Below, piece after piece: positions 6,685-13,804 of a stretch of DNA of 32,345 nucleotides. The translations under genes and the position numbers were made by a program. The DNA comes from a virus. The notes beneath the pieces were generated by a model. The model was not told the DNA's origin. It did not search any database and was given only the letters and a program-made list of their open reading frames with translations. Each line of letters starts with the position of its first letter. The first letter of the stretch is position 1. Location of the stretch: positions 1-32,345 of the IMG/VR virus record IMGVR_UViG_3300045921_000092, one strand, 5' to 3'.

Positions 6685-6930
6685 GTGCGCGGACAGGTTT
6701 GCCCAAAATGGTGCGACGGCGTCGTTCGCGAACAGGAACGCGCGCCGAACCGCGTCCCGGCGTCAACCGCGAACGGCGCGGATGCGACGCGCGCCACCCG
6801 GCGAGTCGGGCCCGTTCGGCGGCTACGCGCACGGTTCTCGGAGGCCGCTGCGAGGCTCCTCGCCGAGCTCTCCGAGGCTCTCGACGCCGCCGGCGCCGAG
6901 CTGGAGGCCGAGCTGGAGGTCGACGAATGA
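6685..6930 (+). CDS. Hypothetical protein upstream of terminase, 81 aa
   Basis: The C-terminal half (FSEAAARLLAELSEALDAAG and onward) has the codon bias and acidic-helix character of the neighbours, and its TGA makes an ATGA junction with the next gene, so a gene certainly ends here. The start is uncertain. GTG at 6685 is used, giving a short N-terminus with a CPKWC pair; an ATG at 6559 would extend the protein through C-run DNA of non-coding character. No family is recognised. Confidence 0.5.
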   Translation: MRGQVCPKWCDGVVREQERAPNRVPASTANGADATRATRRVGPVRRLRARFSEAAARLLAELSEALDAAGAELEAELEVDE

Positions 6931-7196
6931 GGGACCGTCGGCCGGAGGGCTACCTCGCCGCGCTTGCCAAGGCTCGCGCCGAACGCGATGCCGTCTACGC
7001 GCCCGTCGTGCCACCGCCGGACGAGCGCGCCGCCGTCGAGGCGTTGCTCGCCCGTCGGCCGCCGTCGCCGTCGGTCGGCTGGCCGCCGCCGCCGCTATCC
7101 GAGGAGGAGCGCGAGCTCGGCCGGCGCGAGCTCGCCCGTATTCGGGCCCAGCTCGACGAGCAGCGCCGCCGCCGCGAGGAGCGCGACGATGGGTAA
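6927..7196 (+). CDS. Hypothetical protein preceding TerS, 89 aa
   Basis: ATG at 6927 is set by the ATGA junction. The protein has an N-terminal helix (GYLAALAKARAERDAVY), a Pro-rich middle (VVPPPDE, PPSPSVGWPPPP) and a long charged C-terminal helix (EEERELGRRELARIRAQLDE and onward) that could form a coiled coil. Its end overlaps the TerS start by eight bases. No family is recognised. Position suggests co-expression with the packaging genes. Confidence 0.65.
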   Translation: MRDRRPEGYLAALAKARAERDAVYAPVVPPPDERAAVEALLARRPPSPSVGWPPPPLSEEERELGRRELARIRAQLDEQRRRREERDDG

Positions 7197-7638
7197 GCGC
7201 GGCCCAGCTAAGACGCCGCCGGCGCTCGCCGTCGCTCGCGGTGAGACGAGGCCGTCGAGAGTCAACCTCAACGCGCCCGACCCGCCGGCTGGCTCTGTAT
7301 CGCCACCGGAGTACCTCGACCTCGACGCGCTCGGCGTCTGGCGTCGGCTTGCTCCGTCGCTCGAGGTTCGCGGCATCCTGACGCGATGGGACGTCGACGC
7401 GTTCGCCGCCTACTGCACGGCTGTCGTCCACCACCGGCGCGCCGTCGACGCTGTGAACCGCGCCGGCATCATCGTCGGCCGAGGAGCTCAGGCACATAAG
7501 CACCCGGCTCTACAGGTGGTGCGCGATCAGGCTGCGCTACTGGTAACGCTCGGCGGCCGGTTCGGCCTCACCCCGTCGGACCGTTCGAGTATCAAGCTTC
7601 CCGAGGCGCCCCAAGATGGCGACGACCTCCTCGACTGA
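7189..7638 (+). CDS. terS: Terminase small subunit, P27 family
   Basis: The protein opens MGKRGPAKTP, as P27-type small terminases often do. The helical core includes LGVWRRLAPSLEVRGILTRW, followed by DVDAFAAYCTAVVHHRRA, and the C-terminus contains FGLTPSDRSSIKLPE, a characteristic end of this family. At 149 residues the length is normal. TerS recognises the packaging site and recruits TerL. The gene lies immediately upstream of TerL, overlapping its assigned start by 23 bases, and just downstream of the candidate cos region. Confidence 0.88.
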   Translation: MGKRGPAKTPPALAVARGETRPSRVNLNAPDPPAGSVSPPEYLDLDALGVWRRLAPSLEVRGILTRWDVDAFAAYCTAVVHHRRAVDAVNRAGIIVGRGAQAHKHPALQVVRDQAALLVTLGGRFGLTPSDRSSIKLPEAPQDGDDLLD

Positions 7639-9484
7639 CCGCGGCTCGGCGTCGAGGACCAGCTCGTCGACGAAGGCCAGCTCGTCGACGAAGGCCAGCT
7701 CGTCGACGAAGGCTGCCGCGGCCCATCAAGGTCGCCGGCCGCCGCCGCCCAGGAGCTCGGCCGCTATGGACCGGCTCATCGCGCGCCACGTCGCCGAATG
7801 GGTCGCCGAAGGCCTCGTCGAGTCGACCGGCTGGACCGGCTTGCCGCTCCTCCGTACACCGCTCCCGCACGGCGCCGGCGTCACGTTCGACCCCGAGCGT
7901 GTTCGTAAGGTCCTCCGGTTCTTTCTTCTCCTCCGGCAGCTCATCGGCCGGCACGCCGGCCGTCGGTTCGTTCTCCTCGACTGGCAGGTCCGCTACCTCA
8001 TCGCGCCAGTGTTCGGCCTCGTCAGCACGTCGACCGGGCGGCGCATCATCCGTACCGTCTGGCTCGAGATACCTCGCAAGAACGGCAAAAGCACGCTATG
8101 CAGCGGCCTCGCGTTGTACCTGTTCACCGGCGACGGCGAGCCCGGCGCGCAGGTCTACGCGGCGGCCGGCGACCGCGGACAAGCAAGCATCGTTTTCGGA
8201 CCCTGTCGAGATATGGCGCTCGGCTCGCCGCCGCTCGTCCGTCGTCTCGGCGCCGGCATCCGCCGGCACTACCTCGAAAACCCTCACTCCGGCGGCATCC
8301 TCCGAGCTCTATCCAGCGACGGCGCCCGGCAGCACGGCCTAAACGTTCACGCCGCCATAATCGACGAGGTTCACGTCCACAAGAACCCCGACCTAGTCGA
8401 CGCTCTCGAAACCGGAGTCGGGTCCCGAGAGCAGCCGCTCGTTACGTTCATCACGACCGCCGACGAAGGCCGCGACGGCTCTATCTACGCGACGAAACGC
8501 GAGTACCTCGAAGGCGTTGTCGCCGGCACCATCGTCGACCGCACCTTCTACGGTTGCGTTTTCGGCGCCGACGCCGCCGCTCCCGACTTTGACCCGTTCG
8601 CGCTCGAGACGTTGCGCGCAGCGAACCCCGGCCTCGGCTACACCGTCCTCGAGGAGTACCTCGTCGCGAAAGCCGAGGAAGCCCGGCAGTCTCCCTCGCA
8701 GCTCAACCGCTACCTACGGTTGCATCTCAACATCAGGACGAAACAGTCCGTCCGATGGCTACCGCTCGACCGATGGGACGCCGGCGCCGGCGTCTCCCCC
8801 GCCGAGCTCGAGGCGATGTTTGCCGGCCGGCCCGCCTACGGCGGCCTCGACCTCTCGAGTACGACCGACTTCACGGCGTTCGCGTTCATCACGCAGCTCG
8901 TCGACGACGCCGGCACCCCGACCGAAGGGTACGCCGCTCACGTCCTCACATGGATACCGGAGGAGCGCGCCGACGAGCTCGAACGTCGGACCGGCGTCCC
9001 GCTCGGCGTCTGGCGCGAGGCCGGTTGGCTCCGGTTCACCGAAGGTAACGTCGTCGACTACGAACAGGTCCGCGCCGACATACGCGCCGAGGAGGAGCGG
9101 CTCGGCTGCACGCTCGTCGAGGTCGGATACGACCCCTGGAACGCGGCCGAGACAGTGAACGAGCTACAGAACGAAGGCCGGACGATGGTCCCGCTCCGGC
9201 AAGGGTACGCGTCGCTCTCATCTCCGTCGAAAGAGCTCGAGCGGCTCGTCATGGGCTCGACGCGTGAGGCTCCGCTCATCGTTCACGCCGGTAACCCCGT
9301 CCTCCGATGGATGGCCGACTCTGTCGAGGTCACACAAGACCCGGCCGGCAACATCAAACCGAGCAAACCGGACCGACGTAAGAGCGCGAAACGTATCGAC
9401 GGTATAGCGGCGCTCGTCAACGCGCTCGCCCGCGCCATGCTCCGGCCGCCGCCGAAACGCGCTCGACGCGTCGCCGGCTTCTAA
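7616..9484 (+). CDS. terL: Terminase large subunit
   Basis: This is the ATP-driven DNA-packaging motor and nuclease. Walker A is at 153-160 (PRKNGKST) and Walker B at 246-252 (AAIIDEVH). An ATPase coupling segment follows (FITTADEG). The RNase H-like nuclease domain begins near 409 (GGLDLSSTTDF, D412), with further acidic residues in GYDPWN (D507) and RIDGIAALVNAL (D599 region). The first 50 residues are Ser/Thr/Lys/Ala-rich and encoded by 18-bp repeats, unlike the rest. ATG at 7616 follows GAGG, but ATG at 7766 (MDRLIARHVAEW) follows AGGAG and could be the true start. Length 622 aa, or 572 from the later start. Confidence 0.95.
   Translation: MATTSSTDRGSASRTSSSTKASSSTKASSSTKAAAAHQGRRPPPPRSSAAMDRLIARHVAEWVAEGLVESTGWTGLPLLRTPLPHGAGVTFDPERVRKVLRFFLLLRQLIGRHAGRRFVLLDWQVRYLIAPVFGLVSTSTGRRIIRTVWLEIPRKNGKSTLCSGLALYLFTGDGEPGAQVYAAAGDRGQASIVFGPCRDMALGSPPLVRRLGAGIRRHYLENPHSGGILRALSSDGARQHGLNVHAAIIDEVHVHKNPDLVDALETGVGSREQPLVTFITTADEGRDGSIYATKREYLEGVVAGTIVDRTFYGCVFGADAAAPDFDPFALETLRAANPGLGYTVLEEYLVAKAEEARQSPSQLNRYLRLHLNIRTKQSVRWLPLDRWDAGAGVSPAELEAMFAGRPAYGGLDLSSTTDFTAFAFITQLVDDAGTPTEGYAAHVLTWIPEERADELERRTGVPLGVWREAGWLRFTEGNVVDYEQVRADIRAEEERLGCTLVEVGYDPWNAAETVNELQNEGRTMVPLRQGYASLSSPSKELERLVMGSTREAPLIVHAGNPVLRWMADSVEVTQDPAGNIKPSKPDRRKSAKRIDGIAALVNALARAMLRPPPKRARRVAGF
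7661..7714. repeat. Three tandem 18-bp repeats near TerL start
   Basis: Three copies of AGCTCGTCGACGAAGGCC lie head to tail; the third differs only in its last base. In frame they encode (SSSTKA)3 in the low-complexity N-terminus assigned to TerL. If TerL really starts at 7766 they lie in a 127-base gap after TerS and could be DNA sites rather than coding. Confidence 0.88.
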
Positions 9485-9521
9485 CCTGCCCACCGACCAC
9501 CACGACACTCGAAGGACGCTC

Positions 9522-9791
9522 ATGCCCACCGACCAGCACCACGCCGCCGCCGTTGCGGCGCTCGCCGCCAAGTTCCGCGCCGCCGGCCTCCACGTCACCG
9601 ACGGGACGCCGTCGCTCGGCAAGCTCCTCTATCTCGCCGGCCTCGTCGGCGACGACGAGCTCGTCCCGCTCGCACTCTGTTCGAGCCGAGCGGCCGCCGA
9701 GCTTGTGGCGAGCTCGCACCCCGACGGAACCGTCATCACCGTCGAGCTCGACGTCATCGACGGCGACGCCGTCGACTGGCTCGCACAATGA
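9522..9791 (+). CDS. Hypothetical protein, 89 aa, first gene after terminase
   Basis: ATG at 9522 follows CGAAGGACG, a fair ribosome binding site, 37 bases after TerL. The sequence begins with a hydrophilic helix (HHAAAVAALAAKFRAAG), has a strand/helix middle and ends in an acidic strand pattern (VITVELDVIDGDAVDWLA). No family is recognised. Its TGA overlaps the ATG of the first glycosyltransferase (ATGA), so it may belong to the sugar cassette or simply precede it. Confidence 0.65.
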   Translation: MPTDQHHAAAVAALAAKFRAAGLHVTDGTPSLGKLLYLAGLVGDDELVPLALCSSRAAAELVASSHPDGTVITVELDVIDGDAVDWLAQ

Positions 9792-10927
9792 AGGTCCAGC
9801 TTCACGCCGCCGACCTCGGCGGCTGCGGGCACTACCGGCTCATCTGGCCCGGTTCGGCCGCCTACTACGCCGGCGAGGACGTCGACGTCGTCACACCGGA
9901 GGACCCGCGCAGCGTATTCGACGTCGAGGTCGACCCGTTCGCGCCGACACCGGACGGCCGGCCGCACATGATCGCCATCAAGAACCCGCCGGAGGCCGAC
10001 GTCGTCGTCCTACAACGGCCGCTAACCCGCGAGCTCCTCGAGGTCCTCCGGCTCCTCCAGAGCTCCGGCTACGCCGTCGTCGTCGAGGTCGACGACGACT
10101 TCGAGAGCATCGACCCGGCGAACGTCGCCTACCGCACCGTTCACCCGACCTACTCGCCGAACCGGAACTACCGCTACCTCGCGCAAGCCTGCCGCGAGGC
10201 CGACCTCGTCACCGTCACGACGCCGGCGCTCGCCGCACGCTACGGCCGGCATGGGCGCGTACGCATCATCCCGAACATGGTGCCGAGCTCGTATCTTCAC
10301 GTCCTGCCTAACACGCACGAAGGCATCCGCGTCGGCTGGAGCGGCACTATCGACACTCACCCCCGCGACCTACAGGTAACCCGCGGCGCCGTCGCTCGAG
10401 CTCTCCGCCGGCATGGTCTGACGTTCCATCTCATCGGCTCCGGCAGAGTACGCCGGCCGATGCCCGACGGCACGGAGGAGGAGGTAACCGACGTCCGCAT
10501 CCTCCGTAACCTCAACATTGGCGACGGCGAGACGTTCGCGCACACCGGAGGATGGCTCCCGCTCGAAAAATATCCGATGGCAATGGCCGAGCTCGACGTC
10601 GGCCTCGTCCCGCTCGAGCTCTCCGCGTTCAATCAGGCCAAGAGCTACCTAAAAGGCCTCGAGTTCGCCGCCGTCGGCCGGCCGTTCATCGCGTCGCCGA
10701 CCGACCCGTACCTCGAGCTCGCCGGCCTCGGCGCCGGCCTCATCGCCCGCAAACCTCGCGATTGGGAGCTCCTCCTCGACCGGCTCATCGTCGACGAGGA
10801 CTACCGGCTCGAGCTCGGCGCCCACGGCAGGCGACTGGTCGCCGCCGGCCACGTCATCGAAAACAACCTCGACCGCTGGCTCGACGCGTGGAGCGCATCG
10901 CTCGAGCTCGCCGCGCGCCGCCGCTAA
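9788..10927 (+). CDS. Glycosyltransferase, GT-B fold (GT4-like)
   Basis: The 379-residue protein has two Rossmann-like halves. The N-terminal half ends with VVEVDDDF (98-105), EADLVTVTTPALAARYG (137-153) and IIPNMVP (160-166), the usual bridge in group-1 transferases. The C-terminal half begins RVGWSGTIDTHPRDL (181-195) and contains MAELDVGLVPLE (266-277) and KSYLKGLEFAAVGRPFIAS (285-303), where donor-binding acidic residues sit in this family. It should move a sugar from a nucleotide-sugar donor to an unknown acceptor. No signal peptide or membrane segment is seen. It is the first enzyme of the cassette and coupled to the upstream gene by ATGA. Confidence 0.83.
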   Translation: MKVQLHAADLGGCGHYRLIWPGSAAYYAGEDVDVVTPEDPRSVFDVEVDPFAPTPDGRPHMIAIKNPPEADVVVLQRPLTRELLEVLRLLQSSGYAVVVEVDDDFESIDPANVAYRTVHPTYSPNRNYRYLAQACREADLVTVTTPALAARYGRHGRVRIIPNMVPSSYLHVLPNTHEGIRVGWSGTIDTHPRDLQVTRGAVARALRRHGLTFHLIGSGRVRRPMPDGTEEEVTDVRILRNLNIGDGETFAHTGGWLPLEKYPMAMAELDVGLVPLELSAFNQAKSYLKGLEFAAVGRPFIASPTDPYLELAGLGAGLIARKPRDWELLLDRLIVDEDYRLELGAHGRRLVAAGHVIENNLDRWLDAWSASLELAARRR

Positions 10928-10930
10928 GGT
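10925..10930 (+). promoter_or_regulatory. Weak -10-like TAAGGT seven bases before an ATG
   Basis: TAAGGT fits the actinobacterial TANNNT -10 pattern and is followed by exactly seven bases and then the ATG at 10938, so transcription from it would give a leaderless or nearly leaderless message. No -35 is visible. The same bases include AAGG, which could instead be a weak ribosome binding site. Confidence 0.25.
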
Positions 10931-10937
10931 CGCCGAC

Positions 10938-11648
10938 ATGACCACCACGAACACGCCGCGCGTTGTCTACCTTGTCCCGACCAGAGGCCGCCCGGCCCGC
11001 ACCGTCGAGCTCCTCGACGCGTGGGAAACGACCCGCGCCGGCGTCGCCGACCTCGTCCTCCTCGTCGACCAAGACGACCCGACACTCGACCAGTACCGGG
11101 AGGTCGAGCTCCCCGAATGGGCCGAGCTCGTCGTCGGCGAGCGGCTCCGGCTCGGCGGCACCCTCAACACCTACGCGCCCGTCTACGCCCGGCTCTACGC
11201 CGGCGTCGGTTTCATGGGAGACGACCACCGGCCTCGCTCGCTCCGATGGGATGAGCAGCTCGCCGCCGAGCTCGCGCTCGGCGGTCCGGCCGCCGTCGTC
11301 TACGGAAACGACCTAATCCACGGCGGTAACCTTCCGACGGCCGTACTCCTCGGTTCGCTTGTCGTCGACGAGCTCGGCTACTTCGTTCCGCCCGGCATGG
11401 TCCATCTGTGGCTAGATAACTACTGGCTCGAGCTCGGCCGCCGGCTCGGCACGCTGCGCTACCGCGCCGACGTCGTCATCGAGCATCAGCACCCGATAAC
11501 CGGACGCGTCGCGTGCGACGACGGCTACCGAGAGGTAAACGACTCCAGCGTCTACAAGGCCGACGAGGCCCGGTTCCGCGACTACGTCCGGCTTGACCTC
11601 GACGTCGCCGTCGACCGGCTCCGGGCCCGACTCGAGGAGGTCCGCTAG
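10938..11648 (+). CDS. Glycosyltransferase-like protein, GT-A fold
   Basis: The N-terminus (VVYLVPTRGRPARTVELLDAW, strand-loop-helix) is the nucleotide-binding opening of GT-A enzymes. LLVDQDD (41-47) and GFMGDDH (91-97) follow; the latter is in the position of the metal/UDP-binding DxD-type motif. Later, WLDNYWLELGRRLG (about 155-168) resembles the acceptor-side region of related phage proteins. At 236 residues it is a compact soluble enzyme. The gene starts 10 bases after the first transferase and ends in TAGTG with the methyltransferase. Donor and acceptor are unknown. Confidence 0.72.
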   Translation: MTTTNTPRVVYLVPTRGRPARTVELLDAWETTRAGVADLVLLVDQDDPTLDQYREVELPEWAELVVGERLRLGGTLNTYAPVYARLYAGVGFMGDDHRPRSLRWDEQLAAELALGGPAAVVYGNDLIHGGNLPTAVLLGSLVVDELGYFVPPGMVHLWLDNYWLELGRRLGTLRYRADVVIEHQHPITGRVACDDGYREVNDSSVYKADEARFRDYVRLDLDVAVDRLRARLEEVR

Positions 11649-12253
11649 TGGAATGGCAGCTCTACCCCGCCGGCACCGTGCCAGAGTTCACCCAACCCGA
11701 GTTCTTCGTTCGGCATGACTGGATACCGCCAGCGTTGCAGCTAGGCCACGCCGAACGACTCGAGCTCGTCGCGACGATGGTCGCCGAGCTTGCCCCCGCG
11801 ACCGTTGTCGACCTCGGCGCCGGAGACGGCTCGCTTCTCGGCCGGCTAGCCGAGCTCGGCATCAGCGGCCACGGATACGACCTCGGCGCCGCGAACCGCG
11901 ACCGCGCCACCCGCGCCGGCCGAGACGTCAGAGCGGCCAACATCGTCGACGACCTCGAGAAGCTTGACCTCGCCGACCTCATCGTCTGCACCGAGGTAGT
12001 CGAACATCTACTCGACCCGCACGGCTGGCTACGCCGTCTCGCCGCCGCCGCCGGCGACCGGCTCGTCGTTCTCTCAAGCCCAAGCTCCGAAACCGACGTC
12101 GACCACTACGAACACCACGCGTACGCGTGGGACTGTGACGGCTACCGGGAGCTTGTCGAGGCGGCCGGGTTTGTCGTGCTCGAACATCGCACCGTCTCCG
12201 CCGGCCGGCTCGAGTTTCAGGCCGTCGTCATCCGCGCCGAGGAGGTCCGCTAG
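11648..12253 (+). CDS. Class I SAM-dependent methyltransferase
   Basis: GTG at 11648 overlaps the preceding stop (TAGTG). Motif I, VVDLGAGDGSLL (53-64), binds SAM. GHGYDLG (75-80) supplies the acidic residue after strand 2, and LIVCTEVVEHLLDP (111-124) is the post-II/III region seen in small-molecule and sugar methyltransferases of the Methyltransf_11/23 type. The DPPY motif of DNA methylases is absent. Its position between glycosyltransferases and an epimerase suggests it methylates a sugar or glycan. The 201-residue length is normal. The next ATG follows immediately after its stop. Confidence 0.85.
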   Translation: MEWQLYPAGTVPEFTQPEFFVRHDWIPPALQLGHAERLELVATMVAELAPATVVDLGAGDGSLLGRLAELGISGHGYDLGAANRDRATRAGRDVRAANIVDDLEKLDLADLIVCTEVVEHLLDPHGWLRRLAAAAGDRLVVLSSPSSETDVDHYEHHAYAWDCDGYRELVEAAGFVVLEHRTVSAGRLEFQAVVIRAEEVR

Positions 12254-13186
12254 ATGCGTGCCCGCTCTGCTCTCGTCACCGGCTCCGCCGGTTTCATCGG
12301 CCGGCACGTCGTTACCGAGCTCATTCGCCGCGGCTACACCGTCACCGGCGTCGACGTCACTATCGGGACGCCGCCGCTTGTCGCGCGCGACGTCCTCGGA
12401 GACGCGTTGCATCTGTTCCGCACCGAAGGTTGGCGCTACGACCTCATCGTCCACGCGGCCGCCGTCGTGGGCGGCCGTACCATGATCGACGGCCGCCCGT
12501 TCGAGCTCGCCGGCGTCGACCTCGAGCTCGACGCCGCTCTCTGGCGATACGCGCACCGCACCCGCCCCGGCCGCGTGTTGTACCTGTCAAGCTCGGCCGC
12601 CTACCCCGTCGTCTATCAAGCCGAGCACCTACGCCGGCCGCTCTCCGAGGACCTCATCGACCTTGACCGCTCCGCCCGGTTCCTCGGCCGGCCCGACGGT
12701 ACCTACGGCCTCGTCAAGCTCGTCGGCGAGCTCCTCGCCGTCGAGGCCCGAGCGGAGGGCATCCCCGTTACCGTCGTCCGGCCGTTCTCCGGCTACGGCG
12801 AGGACCAGGCCGTCGACTATCCATTCCCCGCGTTCGTCGCGCGAGCTCTCCGCCGCGAGGACCCGTTCGAGGTATGGGGACCCGGTACTCAGGTCCGCGA
12901 CTTCGTTCACGTCGACGACGTTGTCCGTATCGCCGTCGACCTCGCCGAGCTCGGCGTGAACGACGCCGTGAACATCGGCACCGGCCGGCCGACGTCGTTC
13001 CTCGAGCTCGCCGAGCTCGTCACCGACGCCGCCGGCTACCGGCCGGCCATCGTCACACGACCCGACGCGCCCGTCGGCGTCGACTACCGCGTCGCAGACA
13101 CCGACCGCGCCTACCGCTACGGCGCCGTCGCCGAGCTCCGGCTCGAGGACGGCGTCGCCCGAGCTATCCGAGCGGCGGCAACGTGA
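12254..13186 (+). CDS. NAD-dependent sugar epimerase/dehydratase (extended SDR)
   Basis: The Rossmann motif TGSAGFIG (9-16, GxxGxxG) binds NAD(P). VHAAAVVGG (66-74) and LYLSSSAAYP (109-118) match the nucleotide-sugar epimerase core, and the catalytic Y151-x3-K155 is in GTYGLVKLVGE. VVRPFSGYG and the later GPGTQVRDFVHVDD with NIGTG are standard for the UDP/GDP-sugar epimerase-dehydratase branch. It would convert one nucleotide sugar into another, feeding the neighbouring transferases. At 310 residues it is full length. The substrate cannot be deduced. Its stop overlaps the next GTG start. Confidence 0.92.
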   Translation: MRARSALVTGSAGFIGRHVVTELIRRGYTVTGVDVTIGTPPLVARDVLGDALHLFRTEGWRYDLIVHAAAVVGGRTMIDGRPFELAGVDLELDAALWRYAHRTRPGRVLYLSSSAAYPVVYQAEHLRRPLSEDLIDLDRSARFLGRPDGTYGLVKLVGELLAVEARAEGIPVTVVRPFSGYGEDQAVDYPFPAFVARALRREDPFEVWGPGTQVRDFVHVDDVVRIAVDLAELGVNDAVNIGTGRPTSFLELAELVTDAAGYRPAIVTRPDAPVGVDYRVADTDRAYRYGAVAELRLEDGVARAIRAAAT

Positions 13187-13779
13187 GAGACGTAACCGTC
13201 GTCATCCCGACTATTCCACCGCGGGCCCGGCTCCTCGCCCGAGCTCTCGGCTCCGTCTCGAAACAGGAGCACCCGGCCGACGCCGTCGTCATCGCTCAAG
13301 ACGTCGACGGTCGCGGCGCGTGGGACACGCGTAACCGCGGAGTGCTTCACGTCCGCACAACATGGACGGCGTTCCTCGACGACGACGACGAGCTCCTCCC
13401 GCACCATCTCCGCCGGCTCCTCGAGCTCGCCGAGGAAAGCTCCGCCGGTTTGGTATGGGGATGGTTCGAGGTCATCGGCGGCCGCGACCCGTTCCCGCAG
13501 CACCGAGGACGCACCTACAACCCGGCAGCTCCCCATATCGTGCCGATCACCTACCTAGTCCGCACCGAGCTCCTCCTCGCCGCAATGCTCGAGGTAGGAG
13601 GCTTCCGACCCGACCACGCTGGCGCGTGGGACGAGCAGGACGAGCCCATATTTTCGGCGATGGCCCGGCTAGGTGGCACGGCGAACACGTCCGAGGTCAC
13701 ATGGCTATGGTCCCATCACGGAGCGAACACGTCCGGCCTCCCCGAACGATGGCACCCCTCCCCGGCGCGCGCGACGTAG
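13183..13779 (+). CDS. Glycosyltransferase family 2-like protein, 198 aa
   Basis: The GTG at 13183 forms a GTGA overlap with the epimerase stop. The N-terminus VTVVIPTIPPRARLLARALG is typical of GT2 enzymes. VVIAQDVDGRGAWDTRNRG (35-53) is the donor-binding stretch, and FLDDDDELLP (64-73) carries the DxD metal-binding motif. GAWDEQDEPIFSAMARLG (147-164) corresponds to the ED/acceptor region. It is somewhat short for GT2, lacking C-terminal extensions. It closes the sugar cassette; the portal gene starts 25 bases later behind its own strong ribosome binding site. Confidence 0.8.
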   Translation: MRDVTVVIPTIPPRARLLARALGSVSKQEHPADAVVIAQDVDGRGAWDTRNRGVLHVRTTWTAFLDDDDELLPHHLRRLLELAEESSAGLVWGWFEVIGGRDPFPQHRGRTYNPAAPHIVPITYLVRTELLLAAMLEVGGFRPDHAGAWDEQDEPIFSAMARLGGTANTSEVTWLWSHHGANTSGLPERWHPSPARAT

Positions 13780-13804
13780 GCTCTCTGGCGGAGGAGGTCC
13801 CCGT

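Noticed and set aside
6668-7381. Long + frame running through the genes before TerS and into TerS
   Set aside because: It overlaps two coupled genes and TerS in another frame and yields Arg/Ser/Pro-rich sequence with no motif.
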